From Panopea generosa (taxonomy: Eukaryota > Mollusca > Bivalvia > Adapedonta > Hiatellidae): 64,000 bases of DNA. Made by a program: the position numbers and the translations under genes. Below the pieces are notes generated by a model that saw nothing but the letters and a program-made list of their open reading frames with translations, had not been told where the DNA came from and searched no databases. Positions 1-10,400 of this stretch are shown piece by piece; positions within the stretch are counted from its first letter, which is position 1; every line of letters starts with the position of its first letter. The stretch covers positions 14,334,086 to 14,398,085 of the forward strand of contig CM055902.1 of assembly GCA_029582155.1 (NCBI GenBank), in the 5' to 3' direction.

Positions 1-129
1 TATCACTTATTTTTGAATTAGACATCCTTGGAATAAAGTAGTTAATTAATTTTATAATCCCAGTTATCATTTGGGAAATTACGATTAAACCTGGGTTACG
101 TTTAAGCTTAGATTTAAACGGCCGATGTA

Positions 130-205
130 GGGATATTCCTTAATGGCGTAGTGATAATATATATGGGTTATGATCCGAGCGATCCCGGTTCGAATCCCGC
201 GTAAA
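130..205 (+). mobile_element. tRNA-derived SINE head (fragment)
   Basis: TGGCGTAGTGATA resembles a pol III A box and CCCGGTTCGAATCCCGCG is a good B box, about 40 bp apart. No clean tRNA cloverleaf is apparent, so a SINE fragment or tRNA pseudogene fits better than a tRNA gene. Confidence 0.45.
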
Positions 206-1129
206 ATAATTGCATATGTTTATTTTCTTCGCAACATTAGTTTTTTCCTACAGTGGTTCATAAACGGCTTCTCATATCCAACAAAGCTGAAAAATATATT
301 AGCCCATATATGCATTTATATCCTTGCACATGTCCAGCGACTACTCTAATACTGAATAATAACGGAATTGGTCGAGCAAAAACGATTGAATCGGAAGTTT
401 TACAATAATTTCCGTCAGCGAAACAACTACATGTATGAGAATTACTGACCACTAAATGTCTGTTTAAAATAAGATTCATTTACGCTTAAGAAAGTTAGCG
501 GTCAGTATAAATGTATCGAAGTGTTATCTTTACAAATAAGATAAAAACATACGGTGGTATTAAGCTAAGCAAACACACAGTTGCTTTATCAGACGAAGGG
601 GTTTATAAAGTAAAAGTCGTAACAATAATGTCGTTTCTCGTTTTCAAATTTTAACTTTGTTTGTTCTTTGATTGTTTAATGTTTCAGAAATAGAAACACT
701 TCCAATTCATCAGAACAAGCAGCTCTAAATGATAATGTCCTTAAAATGATATTAGTGACATTTAGTTTGACCAGTATGAACCTCATGAAGTATTACATTT
801 TTTCAGTGAGTTACGTAAAACTTCTTATCTGGCAATATTGCAATGATAAAACAAAAATGACAAGTTTCTGTAAACATCAATCAACAAGTGTAAATAAAAC
901 GAACCAGGAAACACGTGCACTTCAACAAATATTAATTGGTCACTGTAATCTTTTCTATGTGAAATATATTCTATCAGTGAGGTATCCTGGTTACAGTGCA
1001 TAATAATTGGTCTGAAGATCCAAACCTTAATCATACGTAGGATATACGTATTACTTTTGGTAAGCTATGTTTAAAGAGAACGCATCTGTTAAACACTAAG
1101 TAAACTTGTTATTAAGTATTAAACCATTT

Positions 1130-1530
1130 CTTTTCCCTCCTACTGTTCCCAGTTTAAATATATTACTGCAGATGTATAAGCTGCATTGTGTATATCTCGA
1201 TTGCATTATTGGTAACTGAGAGTGAAACAAAAACAAAATTAGTTCCTATCACCAGTTATATTTGCTGTTATAAATATTAATGCATTGAGTAAGACTCAAA
1301 GTCTTCGTTTTGTATACCTATGATTAGTGATAACACATGCATTTACATAATGTTACCCCCCCCCCCCCCCCACCCACCGCCAACCATTATATTTCCTTTA
1401 TAAACTGAAAGAATGAAAAAGAATACTAAAGTAAGTTAAATGAAAACATTTTCAATTTTTAATCATGCTTCAGTACACTTGTCATCAACTTGACATTTGA
1501 AACAACAATGTTTTAAAAGGAAATATACGT
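1130..1530. repeat. Dispersed segment shared with 25590-25985
   Basis: Both copies run in the same order through a CTGCATTGTGT block, a TTCCTATCACCAG block, a GACATTT.AAA block and an ATTGTTTTAAAAG block, with diverged spacing. It could be an old dispersed repeat or a remnant of duplicated upstream DNA. Confidence 0.5.
1356..1371 (+). repeat. Poly-C tract
   Basis: Sixteen consecutive C, followed by ACCCACC. It is striking in DNA this AT-rich. Confidence 0.9.
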
Positions 1531-2241
1531 TTTTCGCATCAAGCATAATAAACAATTTTATCGTATTGATTTTGTAATTAGGAAATAAACGTTGTCGAGT
1601 AACATTTATTATCATCTCATGTACATGAGAATTTTGGTGGCATAAGGCTTATCTAATTGTTATATATATTATTAATATATATATATCATGAATAAGAAAG
1701 GCGTTGATGGGAAAATTCATTTTTCATGTGGGAATATAGATATTCTTTTGATATTTGGTGTAGCCATGGGCTTATACATTTTAAATTTGTGTTTTGTAAT
1801 GCCTAATGATTTGCTTGTGATCACTCTCTGTATTTTTGCTACAGTCAGTTTATTAGGCATTATTAGTCTAACACTTTTACAAAAATTAAATATGAAGCCT
1901 TAACGTATATTATGATGGCATTGTGAATTTAATTACCTTCCTTTATAAAATTATATATAAATATGAATTCACTATGATCAAACGGGTTTATAAATATGTC
2001 CTTAATAAAGCTTGTGAATAACCAAGACATAGATGTACAGACAAGACTACGGCGAGTGCGCTTAGCTACAATGCAAACCATATATATAATATCAAGGCCT
2101 TTGCCAAACCAATAAACTTGGTGTCGACCATGACTTATATACAATGGAATTACATGCAACACATCGGACAGGGTGAACAAATTTACATACATGAACTGAT
2201 AGCTTTATATGAGTAGGACCAAGTTAAGGATTCATGACTAC

Positions 2242-2242
2242 T

Positions 2243-2303
<61 letters not shown>

Positions 2304-2318
2304 ATATATATATATATG
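2242..2318. repeat. Compound CA/TA microsatellite
   Basis: About 12 CA units run into a long TA tract, interrupted by GTGTG and followed by more TA. Confidence 0.95.
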
Positions 2319-4333
2319 TATTTCATTTCCATCAGAGAGACTTTCAAAGGATTGCTTAAAAAAATAAAAAAATGATATATATGTAGTTATCATATTTCAT
2401 GTACAGTCAATTTGCTTGCAACACTTAACATAATTTTACTTTGTTTTGCTATTGTATTTTGTTAATAATATGTAAATGTATCATTGGAGGGCTCAAAGAA
2501 AGATTAGTTTAAAACTTATTGGGCTACCCTCTTAAAATAAACTCTTCCATTCCGTTCCATTTCATAATTTCATTTTGGTTTTGTTAAGCCGAAAATGAAG
2601 TCTGCACATAGGAGTTATAGAGGTGTCTCAGCATCTTTAAAACAATTGCCTAATAGAAAATGAAATCTAGTATCTTTATCCCGAACATGAGATATTCTAC
2701 ATTTTTTGGAAACAACGTGGAGTACTTATGATATATATACATTAAAAGTTCGATTATTTTATGATATTATAGGTATTTTTATCCGTGTGTTAACATCGCA
2801 ACAAGCGATAATAGTTATTTCCGAGTTTAAAAGCTAAAACTAATTGTTCCATTTTTAAAGCAAAAACTCATGTACGTATTTATATTAAGATGATGTGAAA
2901 GTATAGATACATTTAAAGAAGCTAGCAAAAGTTGCTTAGAGAACTTAAACAATCGTTGTCATGTTTGATTATTTGTTAAAATATGTAGATAAAAAAGCAC
3001 ATAAAAGCTAAAAACTAAACTGGTACTCTCTTCACATGGACTGCATATTAAACAAGGGTGACATAGAAATGTTCAATTTTTCTCGACAAGATAGGAAATA
3101 TATTTTATATGTATTGAGAATAGGTTCCATTTTATCATAATGTGCAGTTCTTGACATGCATGTGTATCTCTTTATTATTGACCGAGTATGTATACATACA
3201 GAATAACAATAAAGATGATTTTTTATCCAATTTGAAAAGATGTCTTTCTTTGGACGGGAACATGCCACGAATTATGCATTTAAAAGCGTATTTGTTTATC
3301 TTCTAAGGCTTATAGTTGTAATATTTTGTTTTGACCGAAGTTATATTTTAGATTCTATGACCTACAGTCATTGTCATATCATTCTCAAAATCAACACATG
3401 AATTAAATAACACTTCTGCAACATATTTGTGATTGACCTGACATTTATTGTGATATAACGCACTCTTCGTAAGATCTTGGGTCGTTATCATATCACTTAA
3501 TTCGATTTGGTAAACAGTAGATCACGAAACATTCATAAACCTACCATATTTATTCGATTCTACAGCGCACTGCACGTCTATAAAATTAAGTCCTATTTCA
3601 GTTGGCCATCACGTCTTACTCTATGATTATATAACAACCGGAAGGATACGGAACTTGATGATGGCGCATTCCTCCAAAAATGTTAAACGAACAGAGGGTC
3701 TTGACACTTATACATGTACATGTCTTATTGTACCTGTATATATTGCTACTCCAGCTCCTTAATTGGCATCGTATACATCTGTGCATCGTTTTGTATCAAT
3801 TTTCCTAAGCAGTTTTGTGTTTTACAATATACACATCAGTCACATTTGTAAGTGACAATCAATAGCCCCATTGCGTTTATAATTGTGTAACTCCCACATG
3901 ATCATTTTCAACGATGGTTTGATTCATTAATATTACAAAACACAATTACCAGTTAATACTTGTGTAGTCTGTATTTTGAGAAAAACACATAGTTCAAAAT
4001 TGATTATATCAATTGGAGATATAAATTTACAAAAGCTAGTGTATTCATCTTTTTTTATTTCTCTTGAGCAAATTAACAAGCTATCGAAAGTGTCACAATA
4101 CTTTGGCAGATAACTGATATTGTAAATGTGCCATTTCAGCACGGTAACAGCGTAGTGTATGTTGTAATAAAACACTCGTATTTTACATCAATGCATCGTG
4201 GTGAAGTAGTTTAAAAAACAACTGTTTACATAAGTTAGCCGTAATTATTCATTTGCATTTTGAGAAAATGGATAAAAGAAAAAAACAACAGACAGAGACT
4301 CTCTGCAATAAATGTGTACCTACTTGATAACAC

Positions 4334-4340
4334 TATATAA
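4334..4340 (+). promoter_or_regulatory. TATA box of gene 1
   Basis: TATATAA inside CACTATATAAACC, 78 nt upstream of the ATG at 4412. The predicted transcription start is near 4364, giving a 5' leader of about 48 nt. Gene 3 has a TATA box in the same relation to its ATG, which supports both. Confidence 0.6.
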
Positions 4341-4411
4341 ACCAAATGTCGGCAAAGTGTCGTGAAACACTTACTCCAGAGAAGGGAAGACAGACACAAA
4401 CACCGGCAAGC

Positions 4412-4414
4412 ATG
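4412..4414 (+). CDS. Gene 1 coding exon 1: ATG only, followed directly by a splice donor
   Basis: The ATG is immediately followed by GTAAGTG, a near-consensus donor. The first exon therefore carries the 5' leader and just the initiator codon, in phase 0. Gene 3 repeats this layout exactly at 60300, and the next exon in both genes is 67 nt and encodes the signal peptide. This conservation is why I chose this start. Confidence 0.75.
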
Positions 4415-7400
4415 GTAAGTGTTCTTTACTTTAATTACTAAAATGTGTTAAAAAAAAAAGTCATTGGAACCTGGTTATATTCTGCTTGTTATTCACAGTT
4501 GTAGTTTGATTATTCAGATTTATAAACGGTTGCTCTGACATTGAAATATTGAAAGTTTGCTATATGGACAAACACTGTTATATAATACATTAACCGATAT
4601 ATTATGTTTTATATTTTTAACAATTTTAACTATCTAAGAATATAAACGTTCATAGACGTAAATAAGAAATGATATTTACTTTTATATTTGTGAAGGAGAA
4701 TTGATTACAGAAACAGTAGGGAAAAGTACTACTTTTTTCTACTAACAATCTAAACGCGGCAACCCGTGTTTTCACTTTAGCTGTATGTTTGCATTGTAAT
4801 TGTAATTATTACGTGTTTGTGCTGTTGTGGTGGATGTTTCATTTGAATGCTTAGTCTTCCCTTGCACATAAAATGATGAAACTATAACTAAGAACGCATT
4901 TCTTCAAAACCAAAAAGATATTTGATTAAAATAGAAAATATACAAACTATATAAGCATAATTTTCGGTGTATTTGAAGTGTATAATTACATTTGATCTTA
5001 GCATGACGGTTAACCTTTGGTTTAAATGTAAAACGTGAACGTGAAACAATTGCCATGTCTTATTTTTTCATAAGTAGTATGTCCATCTGTCAAAGTTAGT
5101 TATGATTGCATTTAACTGTATTTGACAACAACGCAACATGAATTGTTCACATATTTTTTTTATTATCAGTAACACATTACCATTATCTCTTCTTAAAAAC
5201 ATGAAAATAAAGGACTCTGATATGTATAGTTTATGCAACATAGAAATAGAAACATTTAAACATATTTGTATCGAATATGACGTTTCTAAACAATTAATCT
5301 TGTGTTTGATGAAGCATATTCGCAAAAAATGTATAGGAATTAATTTATATAGAACAAATACTGACATTATGTTCAGTAATAATAAAAATGACAATGTCTT
5401 GGATAAGATAATATTAATTGCAAAGACATTTATTTACACTCAGAAACTAAAACAGTTAAACCTACACTTTACAACTTTAAAAAAACATATTTTAAATATT
5501 TATAATACAGAACGGTATCTTGCAGAAATAAATTGTAAAATACATACTTTTGATATTGTTTGGAATGTTTATCAGACACTTGTATCTTGATATAAATTTG
5601 AAACATTGTACATGTTACTCTTTAAGTTTTAATTTAGACACATATGTTTGAGTTCAAATACATTTATATGTTGTAGACCTTTAATTAAATCAGTCTCCAT
5701 CCCCTCCAAAGAGTGTTTTTATATTTTCTTATTTTTTTTCTATTCTCCAATCAATTATAATATTTAACTGCTCATTATCATGACAAGACATGCAAGAAGA
5801 ATAATAATTTAATGTTAACATACTTCAATAAATAATTACTTTATTTTCAAAAAACAAGTTTACAAAGTCAGATGCGGAATGTTTTATGGCACTTGGATTG
5901 TTTTTTATGTACTTACCTATCTTCAATAAATGAAGTCCGACACCCAATTTAACATGTATTGTTGCATTATAGTTTATACATTTAAACAAGTGCAAAGCAT
6001 TTTGATAACATGACAATGTTGACTACCATCAATGTTTGTTAGACTGGGTGAACACTTATGGACATGTATGTGAAAGTTTGCACTTTTTAAGTTGTATAGT
6101 ATTTGCTCAGGAGTTGGCAGAGCTTTAGCTTATATATTTATAGTTTCAAAAATATATCTATTACAAATGATTAACCTGCCAGATGTTTAATGAAAATTAA
6201 AACTGTTGAGGAAGGTTTCTGTTAGGGCATTTTTACTAATTACGATAAATCGGCCCTTGAGTTTTAAACTACACAAATAAATTATCTGGATTTAGTGGGC
6301 ATTGTTTGTTACCCATTCAAATTTCACAGACAGTGAGCCACTTAATGGATATTAGAAACTTCTAAATGCATATATAATTGTCATGAATTATTTATGTATC
6401 AATTTGTCTGATTTTGTATAACTAAATTGAAATAAAAGTTACAAAAAAACGTTACCATAATCATAATCTAATGGTATAATTGAATGTACGAGGGTGAATA
6501 AAAATACCTGGACTTTCATTACATATTATTACAATTAATATAAATATTAAGATTATATGGCGTAATTATATTGGAAGTAAGCTTTTATTCCTGCAGTTCT
6601 GGCAACGATCAATCTAGAATAAGTTCCATGACAACAGTTTAAGTACAGCGATATAAACGTTAACGATATTGCTATGCAGAAATACACGAACATCTTTCAC
6701 CTATCGTCCTATTTCATGATGCTTTAACAGCTTCAGAACACACCAAGCATGTACCTGTCATGTTGACATATATGTTAAAATAGTTTTCACAGTTCAATGA
6801 TTTACACCAACTTGTGACAAACTTTCGTTCTGAGTCAACTGGTGGTCCTTCTTAATCAGACCCTTCACTGCTGCGGATGTCCTCTACTGGTAAATCCCGC
6901 CCTCTTACTATCTAGTGTACAATGTCCAATAGAACATATAACACATATTTAAAACAATTAAACTATACACAATACCTTGAATAAGTACAATGTAGACACA
7001 TTGCACAACAAACATACGGAGGAAGTGACAAACGAAAAAAAGAAGAAGCCTGCCCGGTCTATCCTATTGTAATGCCCTACATATCATCAACTAATACAAT
7101 ATAACCTATTTGTAATAAAGGCTTACGTTTTACAGGAGCTACTATCTTCTGCCTTGTGGATTTTAATTTGCATGAGCGGTGTTTACAGATATTCGTCAGC
7201 AGGTAGGTTTCGTTTGGCTTATAGAATCATATAGATCTGACTGTGAAACGTGCAAACTTAATTATTAAAGTTTGTGGTTTTGTTCAATTTATACTTAAAC
7301 ATAACCATAAGGTAATAACAGAAAATAACATATAACGACTAAAATATATATATCAAACAATATATCTGGACACAAAACAACACATACATTGTAGAATATA

Positions 7401-10400
7401 TATCAAATCATTGATCACACGATTATATAACAATAAGTATAATTAGCATTTTGTAGAAGGGAACCTGAATAGTTAATCTTAATGCATTTTAAAACATGTG
7501 TGCCTAACATCACTTGTTTCGTTTATATATTATATTGCCTGTTGATACATATAGTAACATAGGCATTAGCATACTACTGCATTTGTAAGGTATTATCCTG
7601 GGGGACGTATTTTTTTATTTATACCGTTTTGATTTTTGACGTGGCGACTGAGAAGAACCAACTTTTAAGTTTCTCGTTGACTGTTTCGCTACAGATCTTT
7701 CAAATGCAGTAAATCCAGTTGTCACTTCTAAGTTTCATGTATAGTACTTCTGATCGATATCAATAGTTTTAATGCTATTCGTTTTAGTGTGTTCTTCGAA
7801 CCTTTGGATTATGTGTCTCCTTGTGTTCAAATGAAATAAAGAGAATTTTATTTAGCGATGGAATGAAAAATTAAACGTTAAATTCTGTTTCTGAAATTAT
7901 TTTTTTTCTAATTATTGACCCTGCTTAAACTGTTTTGGTAAAGACACAAACATCAGCCGAATACAAATAAATATCGTAAATAATATTTCGCACTTCATTT
8001 GCGACGGTCATGAATGTATCAATTATAAATTGTATATTTGATATTTTACATATTAATATATATTGCAGGAGACTCTTGTTAAATTATTTTTTCATCACAT
8101 TTCACCAGTTCATAATTGTATTCATTGGTATCTTTTACCTTACATGCGGCAATAACTTCTCTATGGCAAAATTACATTTTGAACAATTTCTCTGTTATTT
8201 GACAAGGAATCGTTGTAACTGAGTGGTCTAAGAAACTGTTTCAATGTTTCAACATTTCTTACCTTTCAATGTGAAGATTATGTATGAAGCTGTTTAACTT
8301 GTATATAACAATATAAGGCTTAAAAATGTTCCAAATCTATATATTTTTGCATATTTTTACAAAATGGCGATTTTAATGATAAATCCATGAATTATTATAG
8401 CTCTTATTGCATCATGTGATAATGACGGTAAATGTAAAGTAAGTGGTGGTGATGACAATGCAGTATGTTCAACTGCGGATGGGAATGGCGCCTGCGTTTG
8501 TAAAAGTACTCACAAGGATGACGACAGTGGTACATGCGTTCCAAAAGGTTAGTAATATAGTTCTATCACTATGAGAAACCAATATTATAGTTGATCATTT
8601 ATTGACATTTCCCCATAAACTTTATAAGCTATGTAAAGGATGTTGACTCGTCAAAATGAAAGTAATTAGATTTTTTAATTAAGTTAAATCATATTTAATA
8701 TTATCTCAGTTGAAATTGATCGTAAAAAAGATATGTTGCCGTGCTTGTTTTTGCGCTATGTCATTTTAAAGATGATATATTCCTAAACAATCAATAGTGA
8801 AGGGGTATTATATATATATAATATTTTATTCTTTACTTAATTTGATTTTAAAATGGTATTTACTCTCAAAACTTGTTTGACTTTCCTGTGTTAATTAGAA
8901 TATGATTAGTGAAAAAAGAAGTGCAATCACAAAGGTAATAGAGGTATTTCATTGTTTAGATTTTGGACATGTTTACGTTGAATATGCATACGGTACCGCT
9001 CTTTCAGGTTTTATAGCTAAATTTTCACACAGCATCCTGTATAATTGTACTCAAGGATTGGATCAATAAAAATATAATCGTATATGCCTGTACATTTTAC
9101 AACCAGAAAAAAGTATATAAATCAACCCGATGATGGCGTTTGCTAATATTGTATTTAACCGGAAAATCTAAAGCCTAAATATACATTGCACGAGTAAAAT
9201 GCTTACGTTGTTTAAAATGAGTTGATTTTATAACATTAACGGAGAACACTTACATTCCTTGATTTTAAATTGGATAACATATCATGTTTTATCAATTCAT
9301 CAAACATTAAACGGGCTATCAATTCTTTACAAGATAGCACATTATATGTTTATACTATTGAACATCAGAAAAGTGGTAATTATACAATTTTAGAAATGGT
9401 TGTTTTATTCAATAAAAATGTTAAAATAATATGATAAAGACATAGCTGGTGTGTTAATTCATTCACTAAAGGTTGTTGACTAATCTTAAACCGACATCTC
9501 TTGTTATATTGTTTATAATTATAGCTACATAAGTCTGCAAGTAACTTTATTTTGCTACGTCAGTGTTAAACATATGTAAATATATATAATAAATAGCAAT
9601 TTCAATATCAATAAATTATTATTCATCATTTCACATTTCCAGCACAGAATAGAAAAGAAACTCATAAAACAATGTTAATATTTTGATTGTACATGATCAG
9701 TTACAAAACAAGAGATCCTTTCATAATTATTGCTACTTAGCCTTGATTTCGGGTTATGTTTCAACCTATTTTCAACCATCTGATGTTTTAATAAAACTAT
9801 ATACTCTCCAGAACATGGCGATCCTTGTACAGCGAACACAGACTGCAATGGTCAATCTCAAGAGTGCAGTGATGGTTCTTCCAAAGTGTGTACCTGCATT
9901 TCCGGACATTCCTACGATGGCAAAAAATGCGTCGTAGGTAATACGTGTAATTTGTTTTGTCAATATAGCATAAGTTGGTTAAATAGTTTGATTAAATTGA
10001 GCCAGTTCTTGATGAGTAAGATTTACAGGCTTGTACATATATAATTTATTAGTTTTATGAATTACCTAAATAGCTCTCCATTCTTACTGCATGTTTATTT
10101 GTCACCACACCCATTAACAAGATAGAAACTATATACATTGTAACTAAAGTATATACATACGTTTTACACGGAAACCCAAAGGGATGTTTGTTAATTGTTA
10201 TCGATCTACATGTAAATGTTGGTACAATAGTTCTCTACATCATCAGACGAATTTGAAAATAAAGTATATAGTATAAACGGTATACTGTATAACATTTAAT
10301 TTCATTCAGGACACGGTGACCCATGTACAGATGACGCAGACTGTAATGGACTAAATCTAAAGTGTGATACAAGTAAAGATCCTGATGTCTGTGCTTGCAA

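Larger units (their letters stand above)
1..4330. other. Upstream non-coding DNA
   Basis: No supported gene. It holds a tRNA-like SINE fragment (about 130-205), a 16-base C run (1356-1371), a CA/TA microsatellite (2242-2318) and a stretch at 1130-1530 that recurs near 25.6 kb. A possible LINE 3' tail lies at about 2400-2560 (ends GGGCTACCCTCTTAAAATAA). An isolated 71-codon ORF at 1688-1903 has two hydrophobic stretches but no relatives I recognise. Confidence 0.5.

Noticed and set aside
130-205. Functional tRNA gene
   Set aside because: A and B boxes are present but I cannot fold a proper cloverleaf with an acceptor stem. The same applies to heads at 16.5, 27.7, 55.6, 59.8, 61.2 and 61.5 kb.
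1688-1903. 71-codon ORF with two hydrophobic segments
   Set aside because: No recognised family, no promoter or splice context, and such ORFs are expected in AT-rich DNA. Left only as a note.
9683-9937. 84-codon plus-strand ORF ending at gene 1 exon 4
   Set aside because: It crosses the exon in the wrong frame and ends at the donor by chance.
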